A stretch of 64,000 nucleotides of DNA from contig CAIXPZ010000311.1 in NCBI GenBank assembly GCA_903921455.1, positions 62,001-126,000 of the forward strand, given 5' to 3'. A program made the position numbers and the translations under genes. Shown one piece after another: positions 1 through 8,511 of this stretch. Positions within the stretch are counted from its first letter, which is position 1. Each line of letters opens with the position of its first letter. Source of the stretch: an uncultured Verrucomicrobia subdivision 3 bacterium (GTDB lineage Bacteria > Verrucomicrobiota > Verrucomicrobiae > Limisphaerales > UBA11358). The notes under the pieces were generated by a model. It had not been told where the DNA came from, ran no database searches, and saw only the letters and a list, made by a program, of their open reading frames with translations.

Positions 1-2
1 TC

Positions 3-1094
3 CGCAGTCTTTGCACGAATATTTTTGGAGAATATGGCGTGCCGGAAGTCCTCTATTTTGAGCGAGGTATCTGGAAAAGTGCAACCCTTTTGAAGGGGAA
101 AACAGATCCATTTGATTTCACGGAAATTAGCCAGGGCTTGCGGGAATTTGGCATTCAATTTCGGCACGCCATACGCCCTCGCACTAAGACGGTTGAACGG
201 ATCGGCGGCATGTTCCAAGACATTGCCGAAGCTGAGCCAGGTTATTGCGGCCGCGATGAGCGCCGCGACGCGCCAGAATCACTACGGCCGCAAATGGCCG
301 AAGTATCAGCCCGGAAAACTCACCCATCAAAATACTTTTACTCTTTGGACCAGTGGAATCGGCGCATCGGCGAAATTGTGAACCAATACAACGCCGAAGC
401 ACAGCAAGGACACATGCTTGCCGGCCTATCTCCGGATCAGGCTTTTGAGGCGTATATCAACCGCGAAAATCCACCGATGCAATTCAGCGCCGGACTGCGC
501 TATTTGCTGGCCCATGATAAACGCCTTGCTCGCGTTACGTTGAACGGCGTTACGATCCAAGTTGGCAAAGTGAAATTTAATTATCGGGGGCAGGAAATCG
601 CGCACCTGGTTGGCCGCGAAGTGCTCGCATGGTTTGACCCTGAAAATCCTGAAACCATTGTTGTCACCAATCCCGACCGCACAAATCCAATCTGTGTTAA
701 ACGATCCGAAAACCCCAGCGTGCTTGAAAGCTTGATTATGCCGGAGAGCGGCATACTTGGCCGTGAGTTGGCTCGGATCGAAGGTCAGGCATCCTACATG
801 AAAACACGCTTCAATGTGGTGAAGGCAAAATTCCCGCTGCCCCAGCGGCAACTGCTTGCCGCCGCGCAGGCCGTGGAACTTGGCGCAGAGATCGCCGCGC
901 AGAAATCCGAACAAACAGAAATTTCAAACCGGCGCCAGCGCCTGCGCAGCCAGGCGCAAAAGTTTTCTCAGCGCACCGGAATAGCTATCTCTGAACGCGC
1001 ACAGGTGAACATGCAGCCGGATGATGCGCGGGTTTTGACCGACTTTTTGAACGGTGATGACGAATTGCCGACAGCCAACCCAAACACACTATGA
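3..1094 (+). CDS. Mu-like transposase, C-terminal part (cut by window start)
   Basis: This is the C-terminal part of a DDE (rve-fold) transposase of the phage Mu A type. The frame is open to the window edge; a GTG at 39 is probably internal, because the residues before it (FGEYGV) read on smoothly into the PEVLYFERG strand. That strand matches the second acidic strand of the catalytic core, usually D-x-G, but here the acid is Glu (codon at 60-62). KTVERIGG near 183-206 fits the strand carrying the third catalytic Glu. A beta-rich region follows (about 480-690), as in the Mu transposase C-terminal domain, and then a charged, Gln-rich tail. The stop overlaps the ATPase start (ATGA), as expected for a transposase-ATPase pair. 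The family assignment is fairly secure from the pairing; the D-to-E change is an observation without an alignment. Confidence 0.75.
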   Translation, partial: RSLCTNIFGEYGVPEVLYFERGIWKSATLLKGKTDPFDFTEISQGLREFGIQFRHAIRPRTKTVERIGGMFQDIAEAEPGYCGRDERRDAPESLRPQMAEVSARKTHPSKYFYSLDQWNRRIGEIVNQYNAEAQQGHMLAGLSPDQAFEAYINRENPPMQFSAGLRYLLAHDKRLARVTLNGVTIQVGKVKFNYRGQEIAHLVGREVLAWFDPENPETIVVTNPDRTNPICVKRSENPSVLESLIMPESGILGRELARIEGQASYMKTRFNVVKAKFPLPQRQLLAAAQAVELGAEIAAQKSEQTEISNRRQRLRSQAQKFSQRTGIAISERAQVNMQPDDARVLTDFLNGDDELPTANPNTL

Positions 1095-2746
1095 GCACGC
1101 GAACAGCTAAAGATGAATCAGTGTTTCACCAGGGGCGCTACGCCAGCAGCCCGGATTTCGAGCACGGTTTACTTGGCAACCTAGTTGCCAAGCGTGCAGT
1201 GCTGTTGGATAACCGCGCCGATCGCGAATTGATTTGGGCCGTCCATTTTCTTTCGCATCAGGATGGCGGACTCGCTGCCGTCGTGCGTGATTTGCTTTCC
1301 CGCTATCCCGATCGCCTTGGAACGAGCTCGATGCTGGCTGGCAAAACTGGTGCGCAAAGCTTTTCTGCCGATAAAATCCGCCAAATCCGCATGGAGATGC
1401 CGGCGAAATTGCGCGGCAAATTTCCGGTGAAAGGAGATTCCCAATCTGAAATCCGCTCGCTTTCCGGCAAGGCTGGCCGAAATGCACGCGCTGCGGAAAT
1501 TGCCAAGGCATTGAGGAATGCCATTGAAAACGATGAAGTGGTTAATTTGGACGGTTTATATAAACGGGAAAATGCGGCCTGTGAAACGCATCCTGAAACC
1601 TATTCCGTTGCCTCATTGCGTGAACTTTGCCGCCGTGTCGCGGTTGAAGGAATGGATTTAGGCGATGTAAAAACCCATAATTTAGAGCGGGAACTGGCTG
1701 AAATGTGCCTTGATCCGAAGTGGGATTTTGCTGCCGGCGGCCCTTGGTATTTCCGCAGCCTCACTCAAACCTTGCGGGATTACGTAGCTGTGTGGTCTTC
1801 TGAAAAATCCAACGGAGCTGAGACTAAGCTTGGCCGCATCATTGCTGATGAATTTGATTACACATTGCATGGGCGTTGCATGTCCCTGCTATGTGGCGAT
1901 GCCCGCCGTGGAAAATCTTTTGCCGCAAAAAATTGCTGTAATAAATCCCCTGGTAAGGCTCGATTCGTGGAAGTTCCACCGGGCAACGACGACACCAGTT
2001 TTTTCCGTGCCTTGGCTCGTGGACTTGGACTGGGGAATTTTTTAAAATATAAAACTATTGATATTCGTGAGCGTGTGGAATCGGTGTTGCTCACTGGTGA
2101 TTTGATCTTGGTGCTCGATGAAGCACACCGGCTTTGGCCGGAAAGAAATTTCCGCTATGCCTACCCCAGCCGGATCACCTGGCTTATGGCAATGGCTAAC
2201 GCCAAAGTTCCGATCCTGATGATTTCCACCCCTCAGTTTCTCACCGGTCAAAAGGTGGCAGAAAAAACCGGATGGAACTCTGCGCAACTCACCGGCCGAA
2301 TCTCAAACTACAAGCTTTTGCCAAGCAGTTTGGACGATGCTGATTTGATGGCTGTCTGTCGCGCAGTGCTGCCAGAGGCGGGCGAAACGCTTTGGCGTGT
2401 GCTCGCCACGTATGCCCGCACGTCAGACCGCTATCTAGCTGCAATCGAATCCATCGCCATGCGCGCACGGTATATTGCCGGCCGCGCCGGGCGGGATCAG
2501 TGCAACACTGCAGACGTGCGCACGGCCATGAAGGAAAACGTCATTCCAAGCGATACCCGCCTGAATGCTGCCCTCGATGGATCAAAATTAGAATCATCGC
2601 GCCGGAAGTTGGCGGCCGATCCGATTTTGGCACCGGCAGTTTCTGAATCTCCGGTTTTAACACCAGATCGAAGCCGCATAGTTAAAACCGAGCAGGCCGA
2701 GCCGGCTGGCCGGCGGGAAAGCATCACTGAATTTGTCCCAGCATAA
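1091..2746 (+). CDS. AAA+ ATPase of MuB/TniB type, transposition activator
   Basis: A P-loop ATPase that probably selects target DNA and activates the preceding transposase, as MuB and TniB do. Walker A is GDARRGKS (about residues 269-276) and Walker B is LVLDEAH (about 340-346). The AAA module spans about residues 245-480 and is followed by a helical lid and a polar tail. At 551 residues it is much longer than MuB (about 310); the extra 240 N-terminal residues are not recognisable to me but are rich in basic and helical stretches and may bind DNA. The ATG overlaps the transposase stop by four bases, and the stop lies two bases before the next gene, so the three genes form one operon. Confidence 0.75.
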   Translation: MSTRTAKDESVFHQGRYASSPDFEHGLLGNLVAKRAVLLDNRADRELIWAVHFLSHQDGGLAAVVRDLLSRYPDRLGTSSMLAGKTGAQSFSADKIRQIRMEMPAKLRGKFPVKGDSQSEIRSLSGKAGRNARAAEIAKALRNAIENDEVVNLDGLYKRENAACETHPETYSVASLRELCRRVAVEGMDLGDVKTHNLERELAEMCLDPKWDFAAGGPWYFRSLTQTLRDYVAVWSSEKSNGAETKLGRIIADEFDYTLHGRCMSLLCGDARRGKSFAAKNCCNKSPGKARFVEVPPGNDDTSFFRALARGLGLGNFLKYKTIDIRERVESVLLTGDLILVLDEAHRLWPERNFRYAYPSRITWLMAMANAKVPILMISTPQFLTGQKVAEKTGWNSAQLTGRISNYKLLPSSLDDADLMAVCRAVLPEAGETLWRVLATYARTSDRYLAAIESIAMRARYIAGRAGRDQCNTADVRTAMKENVIPSDTRLNAALDGSKLESSRRKLAADPILAPAVSESPVLTPDRSRIVKTEQAEPAGRRESITEFVPA

Positions 2747-2748
2747 TC

Positions 2749-3252
2749 ATGCTATCCCGTGCTCAACAAATCCTTTTGAAACGCGCGCAGCGCGAAGCTG
2801 GGCTATCAGATGAAGACTACCGCGACGCGCTCGAAACCGTTGCTGGGGTCCGATCGAGCACGGCGCCGGCGCTCACGGATCGGTACCTGGATAAATTGTT
2901 AGCTTACTTTGAGGCAATCCACTGGCGCGCGGTTGATGCAGGCAGGCTGCAACCGTCTGGCAGCGTCGCTGCGGTATTCCGGCAGCGTGAATATTGGGCG
3001 TCAAAAAACACCAATACTGAAACCAGCCGGGATCGGCACAACCATTTGAATTTAGGGCAAGAGATTGCCGGGCTAGAGCGCCAATTGGCAGCTCTGGGTT
3101 ACGGCAAACTTTACTGCGATGGCATTCGCAGTAATACGGCCAATGGCCGCGACGATGCACACGCGCTGCACCTTTACCGGACGGCGCTCAAACGCACGTT
3201 GAACGCCAAGGCCAGGCAGGCTGAGGCTGAGGCTGTGGCAACCCCTGATTGA
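2749..3252 (+). CDS. GemA/gp16-like protein of Mu-type phages
   Basis: A 167-residue protein with the N-terminal pattern of the Mu gp16/GemA family (DUF1018): a basic helix (QQILLKRAQREAGL), DEDYRDAL, then a short Gly/Ser loop and LTDRYLDKLLAYFEAI. The family is encoded in the early regions of Mu-like phages and has a poorly defined regulatory role. The C-terminal half (from about residue 95) is helical with GLERQLAALGYGKLY and an Ala/Glu-rich end. It begins two bases after the ATPase stop. No other Mu-type gene follows, so this is either a minimal element or a decayed prophage. Confidence 0.65.
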   Translation: MLSRAQQILLKRAQREAGLSDEDYRDALETVAGVRSSTAPALTDRYLDKLLAYFEAIHWRAVDAGRLQPSGSVAAVFRQREYWASKNTNTETSRDRHNHLNLGQEIAGLERQLAALGYGKLYCDGIRSNTANGRDDAHALHLYRTALKRTLNAKARQAEAEAVATPD

Positions 3253-3275
3253 TTTTCCGGCAACGCCGGATTTGC
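3253..3275 (+). terminator. short hairpin after the Mu-like genes
   Basis: The arms TCCGGC (3256-3261) and GCCGGA (3265-3270) pair perfectly around an AAC loop and are followed by TTT. It lies directly after the stop of the gp16-like gene and could end its transcript. The T run is short, so a simple repeat hairpin is also possible. Confidence 0.35.
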
Positions 3276-3395
3276 AGAAACGGTAAAAACATCCGCCAAA
3301 AGGGTGCGTGATTTTTGTTGTCTAAAATCTTGGAACTTGGAACTCCCCCAAACCCGACAAAATCGGCGCGGCCTTACAGCGGCGGCGCGCGCCGC

Positions 3396-3581
3396 TTAGT
3401 TCACCACTTGGAATCTGCCTTTGACCTTGCCGTCCCCTTTTTGGGTCTGGACGATGGCTTTGGCGGCCAGCGCGGCCGAAAGTTTTTTCCGGACCGCCGC
3501 CTCGGGCAACGCGGGATTCAGATCCACCGCTTCCTGGATCGTAAATTCGCCCGCCGGCCATTGAATCGTTTCGCTCGTCAT
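3396..3581 (-). CDS. small hypothetical protein, winged-helix-like
   Basis: A 61-residue protein starting MTSETIQWPAGEFTIQEAV. I chose the ATG at 3581 because GGCGGGA stands just before it; the frame extends 13 residues further upstream. The pattern of an opening strand, a helix around EAVDLN, a second around AAVRKKLSAAL and a strand pair around KGRFQVV resembles a small winged helix, but that is only a reading of the pattern. It may be a truncated domain, since the DNA just downstream (3320-3355) carries text-like repeat sequence (TTGGAACTTGGAACT). Confidence 0.4.
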   Translation of the reverse strand: MTSETIQWPAGEFTIQEAVDLNPALPEAAVRKKLSAALAAKAIVQTQKGDGKVKGRFQVVN

Positions 3582-3692
3582 CCCGCCACTGTGGAACATT
3601 CCCGCCGCGCCGACAATCAAACTCCGTCACAGCCAACCCGCGAAATAGCGGCCGAGTGGAATCGGCGCAGGTTTACGGCGCAGGGTCGCCGC

Positions 3693-4037
3693 TCACCGCT
3701 TCCAAAAATACACGCACAGCGCCATGCCGAACGCGCCAGTCGCGCCGAGCAGGCACAGCAACACATCGAAGCCGCCGCTCATGTTCAGGGCCTTAATGAC
3801 GCCGGCCAGTCCGGCGACCATGCAGCCGAGGACGGCGAACAGCATCACCGTGTTGGGGCCTTCCTGGTGCGCGGCCATTTCGCTGGCGAGGTTGAAGGCG
3901 ATGATTTCGTTGGCCACCCGGGTGCCATCCATGCCGCAGACGGGACAGGCAATCCGGCCGGGCATCCGCCCGCAGACGGGTTCAATGTCGAACGCGTAAC
4001 GTTGACCGCAACCGCATTGGATTTTAACCGGTATCAT
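3693..4037 (-). CDS. zinc-ribbon membrane protein
   Basis: A 114-residue protein. The N-terminus IQCGCGQRYAFDIEP followed by IACPVCGMDG gives a four-cysteine zinc ribbon (two CxC/CxxC knuckles). After a charged linker come two hydrophobic segments (about residues 63-82 and 87-107) and a basic end FWKR, so it is probably a small inner-membrane protein with a cytoplasmic zinc-binding head. I do not know its function. It probably has its own promoter in the AT-rich 148 bases upstream (4038-4185). Confidence 0.6.
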   Translation of the reverse strand: MIPVKIQCGCGQRYAFDIEPVCGRMPGRIACPVCGMDGTRVANEIIAFNLASEMAAHQEGPNTVMLFAVLGCMVAGLAGVIKALNMSGGFDVLLCLLGATGAFGMALCVYFWKR

Positions 4038-4185
4038 AATTCCTCCGGGTTAAGGGTTACGCCCATAACCTATGCATCACGCGTGCCAAGTGAAATCCCC
4101 ACTAAAAGGCAACCATTCCTGTTATAAAGGTGAAAATAATCGCGCAAAGTTTACGCGAAACGCGTGAAGGCCACGCAGGTCAGTT

Positions 4186-4779
4186 TCAAATCTCCGCGTT
4201 ATCTTCTACTTTTACGGCTGTCCCGTAAGCGTTCGCAAAAAAATTTATGATGTTTGCGTTGGAATCCAGTTCTATATTTTGACGAAATCCGATAATTGCA
4301 TTTGCCCCAAGGTAACTAGCTCGCATTTTCAGTTCACTCACTAAAATATGGAATGCTATTTCCATATCGTTGGATTTGAACGAAGCTCCGGCATATTGGA
4401 TCGCAAGACCAATGTCACCCGCACCATCTAGACCAATTCCGCCGATGGTTTGCCCGACACCTTTAATATTGGACGAAAGTTGCCCCTTCTGTTTAATCGT
4501 CGCAAGTTGATGTAAATAGACATCTTTGAGCCTATTGAATTCGGAAGCCATCCCGCCCCTAGTTCCAATGGAAAAGAAAACTGTTCCAAGGATTTTATAT
4601 TCCACCTTAAGATCACTAGTTGTAACAGGCATTTTGTCAGCTATGACTCCGACTCCTACTTTTGGCACTTCAAATTCTCCTGAACAATTGGAGCAAATCG
4701 TTATCATGCCCGATTCAGTTTCATCCGCAGTCATATTTGTTCCACAACCTGGACAATTGAAACGAAAAGCACTCATATA
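4186..4779 (-). CDS. zinc ribbon fused to a YbjQ/UPF0145-type domain
   Basis: A 197-residue protein. I start it at the ATG at 4779 (MSAFRFNCPGCGT), since the residues upstream are Arg-rich antisense sequence of the neighbouring gene. Residues 5-30 form a zinc ribbon (CPGCG and CSNCSG). Residues from about 50 to 195 match the UPF0145/YbjQ family: an opening strand GTVFFSIGTRGG, helical middle, LGANAIIGFRQNIE and the closing AYGTAVKVE. This family forms ring-like pentamers in known structures; its role is unclear. The gene is visibly poorer in GC than rnhC and mutY next to it, which may indicate transfer. Confidence 0.7.
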   Translation of the reverse strand, partial: YMSAFRFNCPGCGTNMTADETESGMITICSNCSGEFEVPKVGVGVIADKMPVTTSDLKVEYKILGTVFFSIGTRGGMASEFNRLKDVYLHQLATIKQKGQLSSNIKGVGQTIGGIGLDGAGDIGLAIQYAGASFKSNDMEIAFHILVSELKMRASYLGANAIIGFRQNIELDSNANIINFFANAYGTAVKVEDNAEI

Positions 4780-4813
4780 AAAATCCCATAGGAATGTGGT
4801 TATTAAATTTTCC

Positions 4814-5776
4814 CTACCGCTTGCGCCACTCCGTCTTCGGGGGTTCCGGCAGGCCCTGGGCCCGCAGCGCCGTGCGGAAATGGAGTTTGGAAACCTTCGA
4901 CAATTCACCCGCGCCGCGCGCGTCCACGAATTGTTTGGCCGCCGCATCCACGGCCGCGCTCGCGCCCTTGGGAAATTTCATCTGGAATTGATGCTCCAGC
5001 TTCGCGAGGCCCTTCACAAATTCATCGCGCGCCACGATGGACGCCGCCGCCACAGCGAGGTCTTCTTCCGCCTTGTGCCGCTGCACGAGCTGGATCTCCT
5101 TGCCCTGCGCCATCAACGCCTTCTCGATGACGCTCTTGCTCGCGGCGAACTGGTCGCTGATGGCTTTCACCGGCGGCGGGTTCATCTGATACCGCTTGCC
5201 CATCAGATTCTCGATCACGCGCGCATGCCCCCACGCCAGCAGGGAATTGACGGACTTCATCTTCGTGTAAAGCCGGTTGTAAGCCTCGTTGCCCACTACG
5301 ACGGAATCCACCACGCAGCCGGGCGTCTCCCGGATGAGTTTGGCGAGCTCGGCAATCTTCCTGTCGCTCGAAATATTCTTGGAATCGCGGATGCCCGCAT
5401 CCTTCCATGAATTGATCACTGCCTCATTTACATAAACACCGGCGATGCAGAGCGGCCCGAAGAAATCGCCCTTGCCGCTTTCATCCACGCCAAAACGCGG
5501 CAGGAGCAGGTCGGGATTCAAGATTGTTTCGTAACCCACTTTTGCCTGCTGCAAGATTTCCGGTTCGAGGACGAACTCCACAAATTCGCCCGTCCCCTTC
5601 CCCTGCACGACGAGCTTGCCGCTCTCGTAGAAGACGATGTTCGTCTTGTCCGATTCAAAGGCGAACCGCGCGTAGGGCACCTGCCGCGGCTGCCAGTGCC
5701 GCGCCTCCAACGCCGCGAGCAGGGCCGACGCCTGCGCGTCGGTCAGCTTGCACGTGTGGATGGTGAGCGGTTTCAC
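4814..5776 (-). CDS. rnhC: ribonuclease HIII
   Basis: RNase HIII cleaves RNA in RNA-DNA hybrids in the cytoplasm. The N-terminal 80 residues form the TBP-like substrate-binding domain typical of this enzyme (GKLVVQGKGTGEFVEFVLEP). The catalytic domain opens with RFGVDESGKGDFFGPL, whose Asp-Glu pair binds the metal, and carries DSKNISSDRK and the late acidic motif HKAEEDLAVAAASIVAR. I use the GTG at 5776, which leaves 46 bases to the divergent mutY start; a TTG at 5818 would add 14 residues and leave only four bases. It ends 34 bases from the UPF0145-type gene, in the same direction. Confidence 0.9.
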   Translation of the reverse strand: MKPLTIHTCKLTDAQASALLAALEARHWQPRQVPYARFAFESDKTNIVFYESGKLVVQGKGTGEFVEFVLEPEILQQAKVGYETILNPDLLLPRFGVDESGKGDFFGPLCIAGVYVNEAVINSWKDAGIRDSKNISSDRKIAELAKLIRETPGCVVDSVVVGNEAYNRLYTKMKSVNSLLAWGHARVIENLMGKRYQMNPPPVKAISDQFAASKSVIEKALMAQGKEIQLVQRHKAEEDLAVAAASIVARDEFVKGLAKLEHQFQMKFPKGASAAVDAAAKQFVDARGAGELSKVSKLHFRTALRAQGLPEPPKTEWRKR

Positions 5777-5822
5777 AAAAATTTTCCCAATCGTAGGCGC
5801 TTGCCCTAGACTCCGCAAGCCG

Positions 5823-6965
5823 ATGGCTCAAAATCTAAAATCCAAGCGTTTGGTCACATTGCTACTCGACTGGTTCGCGACGAATGCCCGCGACCTGCCG
5901 TGGCGGCGCACGCGCGATCCCTACGCGGTATGGGTGAGCGAGATCATGTTGCAACAGACGCAGGTCAAGACGGTGATTCCCTTCTGGGAACGCTGGATGC
6001 GCGAGCTGCCGACGATTGAAGCCGCCGCCAACGCGCCGTCCGCCAAGATCCACAAGCTGTGGGAAGGCCTCGGCTATTACACCCGCGTCCGCAATCTGCA
6101 GAAAGCAGCGCAAGCCATCGTCGCGCAGCACGGCGGGACGTTTCCGGAACCGTTTGACGACGTCCTCGCGCTGCCGGGCATCGGGCGCTACACGGCAGGA
6201 TCGATCTGCAGCATCGCCTTCGACCAGCCGACGCCGATTCTGGACGGCAACGTCATCCGCGTGCTGACGCGGCTCTTCGGCATCGCCGAGAACCCAAAGG
6301 AAAAGGCAACGAACGCGCGACTGTGGCAGCTGGCGGGGGATTTGGTGAGTCGCGCGAAGAGCGCGAAGGATGCGAAGGGGAGATTTATTTCGCCAACTTC
6401 GCGGCCTTCGCGCGACACGGATTCCTGCTCGCAGCTCAACCAGTCGCTGATGGAGCTCGGCGCCTTGATCTGCACGCCGCGCAGCCCGCAATGCCGGCGG
6501 TGTCCAGTGCAAAAACTCTGCGTCGCCTTCAAGGAAGGCCGCACGGAAGCGTTGCCCAATCTCGACAAACGCGCGGCGGCCACGGCGCGGCGGTTCTTCG
6601 CCTTCGTCGTGGAACACAACGGGAAGTTCCTCGTGCGCCAGCGTCCCGCCGGCGTGGTGAATGGCCATCTCTGGGAATTCCCGAACGTGGAAGTCGGATT
6701 AAAGACCGGCGAGCCGCCGGAGATCTTTGCCGAGCTGGACGCGGTGCGCATCGGCGATCCGCGCACCGTGAAACTGGAGCCGCTGGGCACCGTGAAGCAT
6801 GCCATCACGCGCTATCGCATCACGCTGGCGGCGTTCAAGGTTTCGCTGAGGCAATCCCCGGTAAAATCGGACGGCGTCTGGAAAACGCCGGCGCAGATGT
6901 CGGCGCTGGCGTTTACTTCCGCGCATAAGAAAATTCTCATCAAATTGTCCAACGCGCTCGAATGA
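5823..6965 (+). CDS. mutY: A/G-specific adenine glycosylase
   Basis: MutY removes adenine mispaired with 8-oxoguanine. Seen: PWR near the N-terminus, EIMLQQTQV, the helix-hairpin-helix LPGIGRYTAGSI, the catalytic Asp in ILDGNVIRVLTRL, and the iron-sulphur ligands in CTPRSPQCRRCPVQKLC (spacing 6-2-5). A NUDIX-like 8-oxoG recognition domain fills the C-terminal third (FFAFVVEHNGKFLVRQRP, GHLWEFPNVE). Start is the ATG at 5823. Unusual: about 22 residues (176-198, SRAKSAKDAKGRF to PSRDTD) between the catalytic domain and SQLNQSLMELGA correspond to an imperfect palindrome and have no counterpart in the E. coli enzyme as I remember it. Confidence 0.93.
   Translation: MAQNLKSKRLVTLLLDWFATNARDLPWRRTRDPYAVWVSEIMLQQTQVKTVIPFWERWMRELPTIEAAANAPSAKIHKLWEGLGYYTRVRNLQKAAQAIVAQHGGTFPEPFDDVLALPGIGRYTAGSICSIAFDQPTPILDGNVIRVLTRLFGIAENPKEKATNARLWQLAGDLVSRAKSAKDAKGRFISPTSRPSRDTDSCSQLNQSLMELGALICTPRSPQCRRCPVQKLCVAFKEGRTEALPNLDKRAAATARRFFAFVVEHNGKFLVRQRPAGVVNGHLWEFPNVEVGLKTGEPPEIFAELDAVRIGDPRTVKLEPLGTVKHAITRYRITLAAFKVSLRQSPVKSDGVWKTPAQMSALAFTSAHKKILIKLSNALE
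6349..6416. repeat. imperfect palindrome inserted in frame in mutY
   Basis: The left arm (6349-6376) begins GTCGCGCGAAG and the right arm (6391-6416) ends CTTCGCGCGAC; the 11 outermost bases pair perfectly, and pairing continues inwards with about five mismatches around a purine-rich centre. The arms are built of repeated GCGAAG words. It stays open in the mutY frame and lies between conserved blocks. Confidence 0.7.
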
Positions 6966-7080
6966 TGATGTCGGCAGCACCCGCCTCCGGCGGGTCCAAT
7001 CCGGCGGCGCGCCGGATGGCGGCGAGACGCGCGGCAGCGTCCAACGCAAACAAGCCAAAGTTATTTCGTCCGCCGCAGAG

Positions 7081-7119
7081 TTTCGGGCGCGACGCCCGAA
7101 ACCACCCGCGAGCGCGGGT
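7081..7119. repeat. two tandem mini-hairpins between mutY and the desulfurase gene
   Basis: Hairpin one is TTTCGGGCG-CGA-CGCCCGAAA (7081-7101); hairpin two is ACCCGC-GAGC-GCGGGT (7104-7119). Both are perfect. The whole stretch 6966-7168 has no other gene that I can support; the frame of the next gene stays open through it, but with Ala/Arg-rich noncoding-looking sequence. Confidence 0.6.
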
Positions 7120-7168
7120 GCTACAAAAAACTCGCCAGCGCGGCGGCGAAAAGTATCCTGTCCGACCG

Positions 7169-8305
7169 ATGATTTACTTCGATTACAACGCCACCGCGCC
7201 GGTGATGCGCGAGGCGCGCGAAGCGTGGTTGCACGTCACGGAAAAGATTGACGGCAATCCGTCGTCCATGCACCAGGCCGGTTCCCGCGCGTCCCTCGCG
7301 CTGGCGAACGCCCGCGAACGTCTCGCCGAGCTGCTCGGCTGCCATCCGCTCGACATCATTTGGACCAGCGGCGCGACCGAGGCCAACAACACGGTGATGC
7401 ACCATTTCGCGAAGAGGCTCGCGCCGACGGAACCGGTGTGGATCTCCGCCATCGAACATCCGTGCATTGACGATTCGTCGAAACACTATTTCGGCAAGCG
7501 CGCGAAAACCATTCCCGTCACGCACGACGGCGTGGTGGACATGGAATGGCTCACGGCGGAACTCGCCGACGCGCGCCCCGGCCTCGTCGCCGTGATGGCC
7601 GCCAACAACGAGACGGGCGTCCTGCAGCCGTGGCGCGAAATCCTCGCCATCTGCCAGGCCTACGACGTGCCGTTCTTCACCGATGCGGTGCAATACATCG
7701 GCAAGATGCCCGGCAAGGGACTGGGCGATTGCGATTACGTGAGCGGCGCGGCACACAAATTCGGCGGCCCGCGCGGCGTGGGCTTCCTGAAGATTCCGCA
7801 TCGCAAAGCCATCACGCCCCTGCTGCTCGGCGGCAAGCAGGAAGGCGGCCGGCGCGCCGGCACGGAAAACGTCGCCACCATCGCCGCGCTCGTCGCCGCG
7901 CTGGAAGTGCGCGAGAAACAGATCGCGCGCAGCGAACATCTCCTACGCAAGCTGTGGCGGGATAATTTTGAAGCGCAACTGCTCCGCGCGCTGCCCGGCG
8001 CAAGCATCATCGGCCATAATGTGCCGCGCTTGTGGAACACGGTTTCCGCGCTGATGCCCGACGGCGACCGGAAGCTGCAATGGGTCATCCGCCTCGACAA
8101 GGCGGGCTTCGCCGTCTCCACCGGCTCGGCCTGCACGACGGGCAAGGAAGAGCCGTCACACGTCCTTTCCGCAATGGGCTACAAGTCCACCCACGCGGTG
8201 CGCGCGGTGCGCATGAGCGCCGGCTGGGAAACGACGGAAGGCGACTGGGACGCGCTGCTCAAGGCCGTGGTGAAGGTCCACGGCGAGATGCAGCACAAAG
8301 GTTGA
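7169..8305 (+). CDS. cysteine desulfurase, NifS/IscS family
   Basis: A pyridoxal-phosphate enzyme that takes sulphur from cysteine for iron-sulphur clusters or thiolation. The start MIYFDYNATAP at 7169 is the classic N-terminus of the family. Seen: ATEANN, the stacking His in IEHPCIDDSSK, AANNETGVLQP, the cofactor Lys in GAAHKFGGPRGVGFL, and the sulphur-carrying Cys in STGSACTTGKEEPSHVL. 378 residues, normal length. The active-site segment SACTTGKEEPSHVL is of the NifS/group I type. No scaffold gene (iscU/nifU) is adjacent, so its partner is unknown. A one-helix mini-protein follows within three bases. Confidence 0.93.
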   Translation: MIYFDYNATAPVMREAREAWLHVTEKIDGNPSSMHQAGSRASLALANARERLAELLGCHPLDIIWTSGATEANNTVMHHFAKRLAPTEPVWISAIEHPCIDDSSKHYFGKRAKTIPVTHDGVVDMEWLTAELADARPGLVAVMAANNETGVLQPWREILAICQAYDVPFFTDAVQYIGKMPGKGLGDCDYVSGAAHKFGGPRGVGFLKIPHRKAITPLLLGGKQEGGRRAGTENVATIAALVAALEVREKQIARSEHLLRKLWRDNFEAQLLRALPGASIIGHNVPRLWNTVSALMPDGDRKLQWVIRLDKAGFAVSTGSACTTGKEEPSHVLSAMGYKSTHAVRAVRMSAGWETTEGDWDALLKAVVKVHGEMQHKG

Positions 8306-8307
8306 GC

Positions 8308-8445
8308 ATGAGCCCCGTCACCCGCACCCGAATTTTGATCATCGCCCTGTTTCTCTTTCCGATAGCGGTGATGGCGTTCTTCTGGTTTTTTGGCAAGAGC
8401 CCGGCGGATCCGGCGGCCACCCTGCCGGTGATGCCGCCGAGATAA
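8308..8445 (+). CDS. 45-residue single-helix membrane peptide
   Basis: The ATG at 8308 comes two bases after the desulfurase stop and opens a 45-residue frame: MSPVTRTR, one long hydrophobic helix (ILIIALFLFPIAVMAFFWFF) and a Pro-rich tail. The basic start and single helix fit a small inner-membrane protein read from the desulfurase transcript. Function unknown. The position and clean topology support it; its shortness weakens the call. Confidence 0.5.
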   Translation: MSPVTRTRILIIALFLFPIAVMAFFWFFGKSPADPAATLPVMPPR

Positions 8446-8511
8446 TAAACCGGTTGAGCCGTTGCCCCAGGCGGATATCGAAGCTAGAGTTCGGCAAGCC
8501 AAGATTCAATT

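Noticed and set aside
6962..7168. N-terminal extension of 69 residues for the cysteine desulfurase
   Set aside because: The family starts at MIYFDYNATAP; the extension encodes hairpin repeats and Ala/Arg-rich sequence.
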